Positions 19,443-28,968 are shown, counted from the first letter of the stretch. The stretch: 64,000 bases of DNA from CAWJLS01 sp963843755 (GCA_963843755.1 CAWJLS010000004.1:62001-126000); one strand, 5' to 3'. The notes: generated by a model not told the origin, from the letters alone. Numbers and translations are program-made.

Positions 19443-21006
19443 GGCTCGGCTCGTCTCCGTCGGACAGGGTCCCGATCAGGTGGTTCAGGCTGCTGGCGTC
19501 TCCTCCGGACACACCGGCTCCCAGGTTGCCGAGCGCGCCCGTGTCGCGGGCGAGCCGGGTCAGGGTCAGGAACCAGGCGGCGCGCGCCTGCACCTCCTGG
19601 GCGCGGGCCCGGGCGAGAGCGCTCTGGGCGGTGAGCAGGTCGAGGACGCTCCCCACCCCCGCCTTGTACCGGCCGGCGGCCACGTCGGCCGACTGGCTGG
19701 CGCTGGCCAGCAGGTCGCGGCTCGATGCGACCCGCGCGGCGGCGGTCTCGACGTCGTAGTAGCTGGTCCACACCTCGAGGCTGATCCGCTGGCTGAGGTC
19801 GTCGACCCGGGCCTGGGCGGCCTCGGCGTCCGCCCTCGCCTGGGCCAGGTCGTGGCGGTTGCGATAGCCGGTGAACAGCGGGTAGCGCACCAGCAGTTGG
19901 GCCGAGTAGTTGTCGGCAGGGTCCGCGCCGGGGATGTCGTAGTAGACGCGGCTGGCAGAGCCGCCGACCGAGATCGTCGGCAGCCCGTCGGCGCGGGTCT
20001 TCTTCACCTTCTCCTGGGCCGCGGCAGTGCGCGCCCGGGCCGCCGCCAGGTCCGGGCGCTCGGACAGCGCCTTGCCCAGCAGATCCTGGATCGACACGGA
20101 GAGCCGGTCGATCGGCACCTCGTCGGGCAGGGCGCCGGCCTCGACCGGTACGTCCGGCGAGACGCCGATCGCCGTCGCCAGGGCGCCGCGGGTGGCCTGG
20201 AGATCGCCCTTCACCTGTTGCAGGTCGAGCTCCGCCTGGGAGCGCGCGGTCTTGGCCTGGAGCACGTCGGCGATGGTCGCCACCCCGGCCTCGTGCCGCT
20301 CCTGGGCGGCCTCGAGGTTGGTCTCGGCGGTGTCGAGATCGCTCTGGGCCGCCTCGAGCAGGGCCTTCTCGCCCAGGTAGGTGTAGTAGGCCTGGGTGAC
20401 GGCCAGCACCACCTGCTGGACGGCGGCGTTGTGGTCCCAGTCGGCGGCGGCCAGATCCTGGCGGGCCTGCTCCACGTCGGCCTTCCTGCCGCCGAAGGAG
20501 AACAGCAGGTAGGAGAGGTCGAGCGACGGTCCGTACTGGGTGATCTGGAAGGTGAACCGGCCGCCGACGGCCGACTGGTGCAGCCGGTCCAGGCTGGCCG
20601 ACGCGTCGAGCTGGGGGTAGTACGCGGCGGCGCGGGAGCCGACCTCCTCGGCGGCCGAGCGCGCCGCCGCCCAGGTCTCCCGCGTCTGCGGGCTGGTCCG
20701 GAGCGCCAGGTCGACCAGCGTCGGCAGGTCGACCGTCGCGCCGGCCTCGGCGATCGCGGCGAGGCGCTCGGCGGAGACGTCGGCCGGGGCGTTCGGCGGG
20801 GTGGCGCGGGCCGCCTCCCGGTCGCGGGCGACCAGCTCCGGCGGCGGCGTCCACGGAACCGACGGAGACTCCGGGAACGATGGGTAGGTGGCGCTCTCCG
20901 CCCGGCCCGGGAGCCGCGCCGTGGAGCAGCCGGTGAGGACTGCCGCCAGGAGGAGCGCCCCCGCGATTCCCGCCACCGCCTGGTCTTTCGTTTCGCTCAG
21001 GGTCAT
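19429..21006 (-). CDS. TolC-family outer-membrane efflux lipoprotein
   Basis: 525 aa from the ATG at 21006, which shares ATGA with the TetR stop; a longer upstream reading is rejected because it would run antisense-like through the TetR gene. A lipobox (A-V-L-T-G-C-S) near residue 26 suggests an outer-membrane lipoprotein of the NodT/OprM group. Two long repeats of alternating coiled coil and strand follow, with internal motifs such as G-V-A-T-I-A-D-V-L-Q-A-K and its counterpart G-V-G-S-V-L-D-L-L-T-A-Q. It is the outer channel of the tripartite efflux system encoded downstream. Confidence 0.93.
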   Translation of the reverse strand: MTLSETKDQAVAGIAGALLLAAVLTGCSTARLPGRAESATYPSFPESPSVPWTPPPELVARDREAARATPPNAPADVSAERLAAIAEAGATVDLPTLVDLALRTSPQTRETWAAARSAAEEVGSRAAAYYPQLDASASLDRLHQSAVGGRFTFQITQYGPSLDLSYLLFSFGGRKADVEQARQDLAAADWDHNAAVQQVVLAVTQAYYTYLGEKALLEAAQSDLDTAETNLEAAQERHEAGVATIADVLQAKTARSQAELDLQQVKGDLQATRGALATAIGVSPDVPVEAGALPDEVPIDRLSVSIQDLLGKALSERPDLAAARARTAAAQEKVKKTRADGLPTISVGGSASRVYYDIPGADPADNYSAQLLVRYPLFTGYRNRHDLAQARADAEAAQARVDDLSQRISLEVWTSYYDVETAAARVASSRDLLASASQSADVAAGRYKAGVGSVLDLLTAQSALARARAQEVQARAAWFLTLTRLARDTGALGNLGAGVSGGDASSLNHLIGTLSDGDEPSHDAH

Positions 21007-21716
21007 CCTCGCCTCGTCTCGAGGCCCGCCGCCGGCCGGGCGAGCGCCCGGATGCCTGCGGCCGAGAAGCGGACCGTGTGAGCCACCATCTGGGGCAGAT
21101 CGAACCGGAAGGGGTTGCGGGCGCCGTCCTCCCGGGCGAAGTAGTTTGTCAGGTGCACGATGTGGCTGAGCTGACCGACCAGGGACTGGGTGGCGAGCTC
21201 GGCGTCGTCGCGCGAGAGCCCGGGACAGATCGCGCGCAGGGCGTCGACCAGGGCGTCGCGCACCGGGTCGATGATCTCGCGTTGGAACACCTCCGGCGAC
21301 AGGTGCGGGTCGAGCAGCTCGCGGCTCATCAACGCCACCCACTGCCGCCCCATGCTCTCCTCGACCAGGGGCTCGAGGAACGTCGTCGTGAAGGTACGGA
21401 GCAGCAGCTCCAGGGTTGCGTCGTCGCCCGCCTCCTCGAGCACCCGCCGGACGCTGGCGATGCGGCGCTCGCGCAGGGCCGTCAGCCGGCGCCGGAAGAC
21501 CTCGCGGTAGAGCGCCTCCTTGCCGCCGAAGTAGTAGTTCACCCCCGCCACGTTGCAGCCGGCCTCCAGGGTGATCTGGCGCACGCCTACCCGGAAACCC
21601 TTCTCGGCGAACAGGCGCTCGGCGGCGTCGAGCAGCCGCTCACGGGCCGAGGCCTGGCACGGGTCTTCGTCGAGCCGGTCGCGGGGCACGGCGGGATGGG
21701 AGGCGGAGGGCGGCAT
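21003..21716 (-). CDS. TetR-family regulator of the efflux operon (CecR/YbiH-like)
   Basis: 237 aa. The N-terminal helix-turn-helix (about 25-75: R-E-R-L-L-D-A-A-E-R-L-F-A-E-K-G-F, then V-N-Y-Y-F-G-G-K-E-A-L-Y-R-E-V-F) is followed by a C-terminal domain with M-S-R-E-L-L-D-P, as in the CecR/DUF1956 group that controls efflux genes. It is first in the operon tetR-tolC-MFP-RND, with its stop overlapping the tolC start. The promoter at 21749-21777 contains a palindrome between -35 and -10, so it probably represses its own operon until a toxic ligand binds. Confidence 0.92.
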   Translation of the reverse strand: MPPSASHPAVPRDRLDEDPCQASARERLLDAAERLFAEKGFRVGVRQITLEAGCNVAGVNYYFGGKEALYREVFRRRLTALRERRIASVRRVLEEAGDDATLELLLRTFTTTFLEPLVEESMGRQWVALMSRELLDPHLSPEVFQREIIDPVRDALVDALRAICPGLSRDDAELATQSLVGQLSHIVHLTNYFAREDGARNPFRFDLPQMVAHTVRFSAAGIRALARPAAGLETRRG

Positions 21717-21748
21717 TCGGGGGGAGGAGGGGAGCGGGGCGAAACAGG

Positions 21749-21777
21749 AGTATCAAACAGTCGTTTCAAGCTGTCAA
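21749..21777 (-). promoter_or_regulatory. Promoter of the tetR-efflux operon with operator-like palindrome
   Basis: On the minus strand TTGACA (21772-21777) is followed after exactly 17 nt by GATACT (21749-21754). The spacer contains AAAC-N4-GTTT (21755-21766), a symmetric site where a TetR dimer would exclude RNA polymerase. The site is about 35 nt upstream of the TetR ATG. Confidence 0.62.
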
Positions 21778-21928
21778 GAGACCTCCTGGCGCCGTGAGGC
21801 GGGAGGTCTCGCCGCCGTCTCGGCGTGGCCCGCCGCCGGGCGGTGCGGGAGGCCGCCTACGCCTACCCGGCGGGGCGTTTCGCCGGCCGGTCCGCTCTGG
21901 TAGCAACGTCTCCGGGGGTGGCACACAG

Positions 21929-22978
21929 GTGATCCGCGGCCGCATCTTCAACGTCCAGAGGTTCTCGGTCCACGACGGGCCGGGGATCCGCACGACCGTC
22001 TTCCTGAAGGGCTGCCCCCTGCGCTGCGCCTGGTGCCACAACCCGGAGAGCCTGCGCGGCGAGGCCGAGCTGACGGTGGCGGAGAGCCGCTGCATCCACT
22101 GCGGCGCGTGCATCGAGGCCTGTCCGACCGGCCGGCTGGGGGTGCTCGGGGAGGGAGGCCCGTCTCACTGGGCGCCCGAGGCGCTCCGCGCGGCTCCCGA
22201 ATGCACCCTCTGCGGCACCTGCGTCGCCGCCTGCCCGACCGAGGCCCGGCAGCTCGTCGGGCGGCTCGTGGGCGTCGACGAGCTGGTGGCCGACCTGCTC
22301 GAGGACCGCCTGTTCTTCGACGAGTCGGGCGGCGGCGTCACCTTCTCGGGCGGCGAGCCCCTGGCCCAGCCCGAGTTCCTGGCCGCGGCCCTCGACGCCT
22401 GCCGCCGCCAGGGGCTGCGTACGGCGGTCGACACTTCGGGCTTTTGCCGGCGCGAGGATCTGCTCGACATGGCCGGCCGCACGGACCTGTTCCTGTACGA
22501 CCTCAAGCACATGGACGAGGACCGCCACCGGGAGCTGACCGGGGTGTCGAACCGGCGAATCCTGGACAACCTCCGGGCTCTGGCCCACGTCCGGGCCCAC
22601 GCCCTGATCGGGAGCCGGGCCCGAGACCGGGATCTACCTCTGGTGAAAGCCCGGGACGCGGCCCACGACGCGATCTGGATCCGGGTGCCGTTGATCCCGG
22701 GGGTCAACGACGACGCCGCCAACCTGGAGGCGACCGCCCGCTTCGTCCGCTCGCTGCCGGGCGTCCACCGCCTCCACCTGCTGCCCTACCACGTCCACGG
22801 AATCGACAAGCGCGACCGCTTGACGGAGCCTCTCGCGCCGGAGCGCCGGATCGGCTCGGCCAACCCGGCCGGGGCGGCCGAGTCGGCCGACGCCGGCGAT
22901 CGGTCCCGGCAGACGGCCCTCGACCTCGCCGCCCGGCGGCTGACGGCGGCCGGCCTGGAGGTCCACCTGGGCGGTTGA
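21929..22978 (+). CDS. Glycyl-radical enzyme activating protein (radical SAM), HypD activase
   Basis: 349 aa from the GTG at 21929; an ATG at 21794 would add 45 Arg/Gly/Pro-rich residues without homology. V-H-D-G-P-G-I-R-T-T and G-C-P-L-R-C-A-W-C (C-x3-C-x2-C, the radical SAM cluster) come first. Two ferredoxin-type sites follow (C-I-H-C-G-A-C-I-E-A-C-P and C-T-L-C-G-T-C-V-A-A-C-P), as in PFL-activase relatives for dehydratases. It should install the glycyl radical on the enzyme encoded 102 bp downstream using S-adenosylmethionine, and is oxygen sensitive. About 25 extra residues before the R-V-P-L-I-P-G-V-N-D-D motif look like an inserted low-complexity segment. Confidence 0.9.
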   Translation: MIRGRIFNVQRFSVHDGPGIRTTVFLKGCPLRCAWCHNPESLRGEAELTVAESRCIHCGACIEACPTGRLGVLGEGGPSHWAPEALRAAPECTLCGTCVAACPTEARQLVGRLVGVDELVADLLEDRLFFDESGGGVTFSGGEPLAQPEFLAAALDACRRQGLRTAVDTSGFCRREDLLDMAGRTDLFLYDLKHMDEDRHRELTGVSNRRILDNLRALAHVRAHALIGSRARDRDLPLVKARDAAHDAIWIRVPLIPGVNDDAANLEATARFVRSLPGVHRLHLLPYHVHGIDKRDRLTEPLAPERRIGSANPAGAAESADAGDRSRQTALDLAARRLTAAGLEVHLGG

Positions 22979-23080
22979 CCGCCGCCCGTCCGCGGTGTCT
23001 TCCGAAGCTTCCGAAGCCGCCGACTCGACCCGATCTGAACGCGACCACCGACGCAGCCGACCCCGCAGGAGACCCCGCCG

Positions 23081-25498
23081 ATGACGCCCCGAACCGAGAG
23101 ACTGCGCCGCGAAAGCCTCGATGCCGTCCCCTCCCTCTCCGCCGAGCGGGCCGAGCTCCTGACCGACGTCTACGAGGCCGAGCTGGGGCGCCACTCGGTG
23201 CCGGTGCTGCGCGCCCTCGCCTTCCGGCACCTGTGCGCCGAGAAGACCCTGTGGATGGGTCAGGGGGAGCTGATCGTCGGCGAGCGCGGCCCGGCGCCCA
23301 AGGCGGTGCCGACCTTCCCGGAGCTCACCTGCCACAGCCTGGACGATCTCGAGATCCTCGACTCCCGGCCCAAGACCAGCTACCGGGTGCCCCGGGCGTG
23401 CCGGGAGGCCTACGAGCGCCGGGTCATCCCGTTCTGGCGAGGCCGCTCGCTCCGCGACCGGATCTTCGCCGCGCTGCCCGAGGAGTGGCACGCCGCCTAC
23501 GAGGCCGGGATCTTCACCGAGTTCATGGAGCAGAGGGCCCCGGGGCACACGGTGCTCGACGACAAGATCTACCGCCGCGGCCTGCGCGACGTCCAGGCGG
23601 AGATCGCCGCCTCGATCGCCGCCCTCGACTTCGCCGCCGACCCGGACGCCTACGACAGGCGCGAGCAGCTCCGGGCGATGGCCATCGCCTGCGAGGCGGT
23701 GATCGTGTTCGCCGGGCGCCACGCCGCGCTCGCCCGGGAGCGGGCCGAGGGTCCCGAGGGTGCGGCGGACCCGGAGCGCCGGGCCGAGCTGCTCGAGATC
23801 GCCCGCGTCTGCTCCCGCGTGCCGGCCGAGGCGCCCGAGACCTTCCACGAGGCGCTCCAGGCCTACTGGTTCTGCCACCTGGCGGTCATCACCGAGCTCA
23901 ACGGCTGGGACGCCTTCAACCCGGGGCATCTCGACCAGCACCTGCTGCCCTTCTACGAGCGCGGCCTGGCCGACGGCAGCCTGACCCACGAGCGGGCGCG
24001 CGAGCTGCTCGAGGCCTTCTTCGTCAAGTTCAACAACCACCCGGCGCCGCCCAAGGTGGGCGTCACGGCGGCCGAGAGCGGCACCTACACCGACTTCGCC
24101 AACATCAACATCGGCGGCCTGCTGATCGACGGCTCCGACGGCTCGAACGAGCTCTCCCACCTGCTGCTCGACATCGTCGACGAGATGCACCTGCTCCAGC
24201 CGAGCACCAACGTCCAGGTGTCGAAGAAGACGCCGGACGCGGTGCTCGAGCACGCGCTCCGGGTGATCCGCAAGGGCTACGGCTTCCCGTCGCTGTTCAA
24301 CACGGACGCCGTGGTCGAGGAACAGGTGCGCCAGGGCAAGACTCTCGAAGACGCCCGGGCCGGCGGCTGCAGCGGCTGCGTCGAGACCGGCGCCTTCGGC
24401 AAGGAGGCGTTCATCCTCACCGGCTACTTCAACCTGGCCAAGGTGCTGGAGCTGACCCTCCACGACGGCGTCGACCCGAGAACCGGCTCGCAGCTCGGAC
24501 CCCCAATCGGAGCTCCGGCCGGATCACAGGACGGGTTCCAGCCCGGATCGACCGCCGGCGCCGCGGAACCGTTCGCCACCTTCGACGACCTGTTCGCGGC
24601 CTACCGGCGCCAGCTCGCCCACTTCCTCGACATCAAGATCCGCGGCAACCAGCTCATCGAACGGATCTACGCCGAGGAGATGCCGGCGCCGTTCCTCTCG
24701 GTGCTGATCGACGACTGCGTCGCCCGGGGGAAGGACTACAACGCCGGTGGCGCCCGCTACAACAACAGCTTCGTCCAGGCGGTGGGGATCGGCACGGTCA
24801 CCGACAGCCTGGCGGCGCTGCGGCAGGCGGTGTTCGAGGACGGGACCCTGGAGCTTCCCGAGATGGTGGCGGCCCTCGACGACGACTTCCGGGACGCCGA
24901 GCCGCTCCGCCAGCGCCTGCTGCACCGCTCGCCCAAGTACGGCAACGACGACGACGCGGCCGACGAGCTCATGGTGCGCACCTTCCGGGCGCTGTTCGAG
25001 CTGATCGACGGCCGTCCGACCACCAAGGGCGGTCACTACCGGCTGGAGATGCTCCCGACCACCTCCCACATCTACTTCGGCTCCGTCACCGGCGCGACGC
25101 CCGACGGCCGCCACGCCGGCCAGCCGCTCTCCGAAGGCATCAGCCCGGTCCAGGGCGCCGACCGGCGGGGGCCGACGGCGGTGCTGCGCTCCGCCGGCAA
25201 GATGGACCACGTGAAGACCGGCGGCACCCTGCTCAACATGAAGCTCACTCCGCCGCTCCTCGAAGGCGACGGCGGCATCCGCAACCTCGCCTACCTGGTG
25301 CGGAGCTACTTCAAGATGGACGGCCACCACGTCCAGTTCAACGTCGTCCGCGCCGACACCCTGCGCGAAGCCCAGCGCGACCCGTCCTCCCACCGCGACC
25401 TGATCGTCCGCGTGGCCGGCTACAGCGACTACTTCTGCGACCTCTCGACCGCGCTCCAGGACGAGATCATCGCCCGCACCGAGCACGAGAGCTTGTAG
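23081..25498 (+). CDS. hypD: Glycyl-radical trans-4-hydroxy-L-proline dehydratase
   Basis: 805 aa, ATG after CAGGAG. The active-site loop G-G-C-S-G-C-V-E-T-G-A-F-G-K-E places the thiyl Cys at C433 and the general-base Glu at E435, matching C434/E436 of the Clostridioides difficile enzyme as I recall it. The glycyl-radical loop R-V-A-G-Y-S-D-Y-F has G780. Long stretches such as F-M-E-Q-R-A-P-G-H-T-V and K-F-N-N-H-P-A-P-P-K-V-G-V also agree with HypD. It removes water from trans-4-hydroxyproline to give pyrroline-5-carboxylate, under anoxic conditions. A 30-residue Gly/Pro/Ala insert (about 468-495) is unusual. The activase lies immediately upstream. Confidence 0.87.
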   Translation: MTPRTERLRRESLDAVPSLSAERAELLTDVYEAELGRHSVPVLRALAFRHLCAEKTLWMGQGELIVGERGPAPKAVPTFPELTCHSLDDLEILDSRPKTSYRVPRACREAYERRVIPFWRGRSLRDRIFAALPEEWHAAYEAGIFTEFMEQRAPGHTVLDDKIYRRGLRDVQAEIAASIAALDFAADPDAYDRREQLRAMAIACEAVIVFAGRHAALARERAEGPEGAADPERRAELLEIARVCSRVPAEAPETFHEALQAYWFCHLAVITELNGWDAFNPGHLDQHLLPFYERGLADGSLTHERARELLEAFFVKFNNHPAPPKVGVTAAESGTYTDFANINIGGLLIDGSDGSNELSHLLLDIVDEMHLLQPSTNVQVSKKTPDAVLEHALRVIRKGYGFPSLFNTDAVVEEQVRQGKTLEDARAGGCSGCVETGAFGKEAFILTGYFNLAKVLELTLHDGVDPRTGSQLGPPIGAPAGSQDGFQPGSTAGAAEPFATFDDLFAAYRRQLAHFLDIKIRGNQLIERIYAEEMPAPFLSVLIDDCVARGKDYNAGGARYNNSFVQAVGIGTVTDSLAALRQAVFEDGTLELPEMVAALDDDFRDAEPLRQRLLHRSPKYGNDDDAADELMVRTFRALFELIDGRPTTKGGHYRLEMLPTTSHIYFGSVTGATPDGRHAGQPLSEGISPVQGADRRGPTAVLRSAGKMDHVKTGGTLLNMKLTPPLLEGDGGIRNLAYLVRSYFKMDGHHVQFNVVRADTLREAQRDPSSHRDLIVRVAGYSDYFCDLSTALQDEIIARTEHESL

Positions 25499-25582
25499 CG
25501 CCTTCGTATCCGTCGGACTACCGCGGCGGGTGACCAGGTAGAGTGCGTCGATACGATCAGCGCTCACCTGAAAGGAACCCCC

Positions 25583-27178
25583 ATGCGGAAGCACGTTGCC
25601 AGAACCCCGATCCTCCTCGCCTTCCTCGTCCTCCTCGCGGCCGGCCCCGCCGGGGCGCAGCCGCCGATGGGGGGCCAGCACCAGAGCGCGTCGGACGACG
25701 CCAAGGACCTCGTGCACGCCAACCCCGCCCAGTGGGACGTGCGCAAGGAGCTGGTCGACGACGTCACCTCGGTCACCCACCACTCCTCCACCATCGCCGG
25801 ACAGAAGATCGACTACACCGCCACCGCCGGCACCATGATCCTGCGGGACGAGGCTGGCAAGCCGAAGGGCTCGATCTTCTACGTCGCCTACACCCGCGAC
25901 GGCATCGACGACCTGGACGCGCGGCCGGTGACCTTCTCCTACAACGGCGGTCCCGGCTCCGCCGCCGTCTGGGTCCACCTGGGCGCCTTCGGCCCGAAGC
26001 GGGCCGCCCTCGACCCGGAGGGCATGCCGTCCGGTCCGCCGCCGGGCCACCTGGTCGACAACGAGGACTCGGTCCTCGACGCCACCGACCTGGTGTTCAT
26101 CGACCCGATCTCCACCGGCTACAGCCGCTCGGCGCCCGGCGAGGACGCCGACCAGTTCCACGGCTTCGAGAACGACGTCCAGTCGGTCGGCGAGTTCATC
26201 CGGCTCTGGCTGACCCGCAACGAGCGCTGGGCCTCGCCCAAGTTCCTGGCCGGGGAGAGCTACGGCACGACCCGCTCGGCCGGCCTCGCCGGCTACCTCC
26301 AGGAGCGCTACGGGATGTACCTGAACGGCATCGCCCTGATCTCGTCGGTGCTCGATTTCCAGACCATCACGTTCAGCGAGAGCAACGACCTGCCCTACAT
26401 CCTCTACCTGCCGACCTACGCGGCCACCGCGTGGTATCACCACAAGCTGCCGGAGCGGCTCTCCGGCGACCTCCAGGCGACCCTCGACGAGGTCGAGCAG
26501 TTCGCCCGCGGGGAGTACGCCACGGCGCTCCTCATGGGCAGCGACCTGGGCGACTCCGAGCGTGCCACGATCGTCGACAAGCTGGCCGACTACACCGGGC
26601 TGTCCAAGGACTACATCCGCCAGAGCAACCTGCGCATCCGGGACGACCGGTTCTTCAAGGAGCTGCTGCGCGACGAGGGGAAGACCACCGGCCGGCTGGA
26701 CTCACGCTTCACCGGCTACGACCGGGACGCCGCCGGCGAGCGGCCCGAGTACGATCCGGCGGGCGTCGCGGTGGACGCCTACTTCGTCTCCCTGCTCAAC
26801 GACTACCTGCGCACCGACCTCGGATTCAAGAGCGACCTGCCGTTCGACTACAGCGCCATGGTCTGGCCGTGGGAGTTCCGGTGGCGGGGCCAGCGGGGCT
26901 GGGTGCCCGGCTACCTCAACGTGGCCGAGATCCTGCGCCAGGCGATGACCCAGAACCCGAAGCTGCAGGTGCTCATCATGAGCGGCCACTACGATCTGGC
27001 CACCCCCTTCTTCGGCTCCGACTACACCATCGACCACATGTCGCTGCCCAAGGATCTCCAGGGCAACATCCGGGCGACCTACTACGACGCGGGCCACATG
27101 TTCTACATCCGCAGGGCCGACCACGACAAGATGCGCCGGGACTTCCTCGACCTCATCCAGCGGGCGACCGCGAAGTAG
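25583..27178 (+). CDS. Exported serine carboxypeptidase (peptidase family S10)
   Basis: 531 aa with a signal peptide (L-L-A-F-L-V-L-L-A-A-G-P-A-G-A). Family S10 landmarks are all present: oxyanion N-G-G-P-G-S-A (about 120), nucleophile G-E-S-Y-G (about 225), catalytic Asp in G-H-Y-D-L-A-T-P (about 470) and catalytic His in D-A-G-H-M-F-Y (about 503). It should trim C-terminal residues from peptides outside the cytoplasm. It follows hypD by 84 bp on the same strand. The leader AAAGGAACCCCC before the ATG is identical to that of the tricorn gene. TACGAT at 25552-25557 could be a -10 for its own transcription. Confidence 0.92.
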   Translation: MRKHVARTPILLAFLVLLAAGPAGAQPPMGGQHQSASDDAKDLVHANPAQWDVRKELVDDVTSVTHHSSTIAGQKIDYTATAGTMILRDEAGKPKGSIFYVAYTRDGIDDLDARPVTFSYNGGPGSAAVWVHLGAFGPKRAALDPEGMPSGPPPGHLVDNEDSVLDATDLVFIDPISTGYSRSAPGEDADQFHGFENDVQSVGEFIRLWLTRNERWASPKFLAGESYGTTRSAGLAGYLQERYGMYLNGIALISSVLDFQTITFSESNDLPYILYLPTYAATAWYHHKLPERLSGDLQATLDEVEQFARGEYATALLMGSDLGDSERATIVDKLADYTGLSKDYIRQSNLRIRDDRFFKELLRDEGKTTGRLDSRFTGYDRDAAGERPEYDPAGVAVDAYFVSLLNDYLRTDLGFKSDLPFDYSAMVWPWEFRWRGQRGWVPGYLNVAEILRQAMTQNPKLQVLIMSGHYDLATPFFGSDYTIDHMSLPKDLQGNIRATYYDAGHMFYIRRADHDKMRRDFLDLIQRATAK

Positions 27179-27203
27179 GCCGACCCCGCCGTTCACGTAT
27201 CCC

Positions 27204-27238
27204 AACCGCCGGCCGTCGTGACTCGACGGCCGGCGGTT
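27204..27238. terminator. Strong bidirectional terminator hairpin
   Basis: A perfect 15-bp stem (AACCGCCGGCCGTCG at 27204-27218 paired with 27224-27238) encloses a 5-nt loop. It lies between the convergent carboxypeptidase gene and the gene ending at 27300. There is no long T-tract on either side. Confidence 0.8.
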
Positions 27239-27299
27239 GCTCCTTCTCGTCCCTGCTCCCCTCTGCGGTCGGCCCGGAGTCTCGGGTTCGGCCGACTGG

Positions 27300-28949
27300 T
27301 CAGGGCGCTTGGCCCGTTCCTTTGTCCTTCCCCTTGCCGTCGAAGCTCCAGCGCAGACCGAGGTTGGCCGACAGCTCATGGTCGACCTCGCCGAGGTATT
27401 CGGGCTTGTCCGCGTAGACGGCGGAGATCGACAGCACCGAGCTGTCGGACATCTTCTGGCTCACGGTCGCCGTCGCGACGAAACGATCCTGGCGCATCGC
27501 GTCGCCGGTCGCATCGTCGTACTTGACCTCCAGGTCGAACCGGGCGTTGTCGGTGGGAACGATGTTCGACGTGCCCTTGACCGCCCCGACGAGATTCGGA
27601 AGCTGGAAGTTGGTGAAGTAGAAACCGCCGGTCAACGAAGCCGTCCAGACCTGTGTCCCCGCGAGGTCGAACCGGAAGTCGCTCTCCGGGTCCTCGAAGT
27701 GGAGCGGGTCGGTGTCGGTGTACTTCGCTTCGATCGCCAGGCGGAAGCCGTGGTCGATCGCCTTGGATTCGCTGAGGCCCATGGCGGACGAGCTCCTCTT
27801 GTACTCCTGGTAGCACGCGTAGGAGTAGCCGGTGCCCTGTTTCTCGCAAGGTCTCTTCCCATCTTGTGCGTTCGCCCAGGAGAGGAAGTCGTTGAAGTTC
27901 CCGGACATGCCGATCTCGTAGCGGAACATCGCCGACCAACCGTCCGGGCCGGTCCAGTTCGCCCGCTCGTTGTAGGCACCCTCGAGGACGAGCTGGGGCT
28001 GGTTGGTGATTAGCTGGCCGACCTCTTTGGCCAGCGCGCTCATCTCGGTTCCGAGCTGTCGACGGGTCGTCTCCATGCCGGTGGCGGCGCGGATCGCGCC
28101 GGCTTCGAGGACGGCGGCCGTCTCCGGAAGCTCCTTGCGCACGTCTTCGAGAGGCGCCTCGAGCAGGGCAGGGTTCCGGTCTTTGCCCCAACGTTCCTCC
28201 GCGCCGAGGACTTCTTGCGAGTGAACCCACTGATCGAGAGGTGTCCTCCGCGCCTTGACCAGTTCGACATGGGCGCTCGAGAAGAGCTCCCCCGTCAGAT
28301 CCTGGTAGCTGGCCGGGTCGCGCCCGAACCGATGCTCTCCGGTGTCTTTGTGCCAGGTCATCGCGAGCCGGAAGTCGGTCTTGTCGAAGTCGCCGATCTT
28401 CTCTTGCAGATCAGAGAGGAGGGTCTCGCTGCCGTCCTCAGGTAGTGCTTTCTTGAGCGGCTCGAAGACGTCTGCATCTCGGAAGGAGGTTGCACCGAGA
28501 TCAAGGCGGAGGCTCTTGTTCAGTAGTGGAAAGGTCTTGTCAAAGGAAAAGCCTTCGTCGGTTTGGTTGAGGCCGCTGATTCCGAGCGCGCCGAAGAAAG
28601 AGGGGAGCAGGTCGGTCACTGCCTGACTCGTTCCCTCGGTCGCAGAGGTCACGGCACGCTTCTTGGCCGACGCTGTGCTCATGTCCTCGGCCTCGGAAAC
28701 TGCGCGGTTGGAACCGGCTTCCACCATCGAATTGACCGCCTCGTCCTGTGTTGTTTCTTTCTTCTCCTCCTTGGCCTTCGCTGCTCGGTCAAAGAGATCT
28801 CTCAGGCGGTTGTAGCACCGGACGAGGCTCTCGTTTCCATGACAGCTCGGGGCCGGTGGGGGTGGTGAGTCCTCCGCGTCGCCGACGCGCGGCGCGAGCA
28901 TGCTCAAGACGGCGACGAGGACGAGGGGGAGGGCAAACGATTTCCGCAT
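27300..28949 (-). CDS. Secreted, probable outer-membrane beta-barrel protein
   Basis: 549 aa. The signal peptide (L-P-L-V-L-V-A-V-L-S-M-L-A-P-R-V-G-D-A) is followed by a charged Lys/Glu/Ala-rich segment (50-105) and a long C-terminal part with alternating amphipathic strands (e.g. F-R-L-A-I-E-A-K-Y, A-S-L-T-G-G-F-Y-F, A-T-V-S-Q-K-M, S-I-S-A-V-Y-A) closing in L-G-L-R-W-S-F-D-G, a typical barrel end with an aromatic strand. I do not recognise the family. It follows the 139-aa gene by 19 bp in an operon divergent from the patatin gene. GC is modestly lower than the window average. Confidence 0.65.
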   Translation of the reverse strand: MRKSFALPLVLVAVLSMLAPRVGDAEDSPPPPAPSCHGNESLVRCYNRLRDLFDRAAKAKEEKKETTQDEAVNSMVEAGSNRAVSEAEDMSTASAKKRAVTSATEGTSQAVTDLLPSFFGALGISGLNQTDEGFSFDKTFPLLNKSLRLDLGATSFRDADVFEPLKKALPEDGSETLLSDLQEKIGDFDKTDFRLAMTWHKDTGEHRFGRDPASYQDLTGELFSSAHVELVKARRTPLDQWVHSQEVLGAEERWGKDRNPALLEAPLEDVRKELPETAAVLEAGAIRAATGMETTRRQLGTEMSALAKEVGQLITNQPQLVLEGAYNERANWTGPDGWSAMFRYEIGMSGNFNDFLSWANAQDGKRPCEKQGTGYSYACYQEYKRSSSAMGLSESKAIDHGFRLAIEAKYTDTDPLHFEDPESDFRFDLAGTQVWTASLTGGFYFTNFQLPNLVGAVKGTSNIVPTDNARFDLEVKYDDATGDAMRQDRFVATATVSQKMSDSSVLSISAVYADKPEYLGEVDHELSANLGLRWSFDGKGKDKGTGQAP

Positions 28950-28968
28950 GGTCTTCTCCTTGCGTGGT

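Noticed and set aside
22033..25533. 1166-codon plus-strand frame over the activase and HypD genes
   Set aside because: Arg/Pro/Gly-rich, no domain, runs through two enzymes with complete active sites in another frame.
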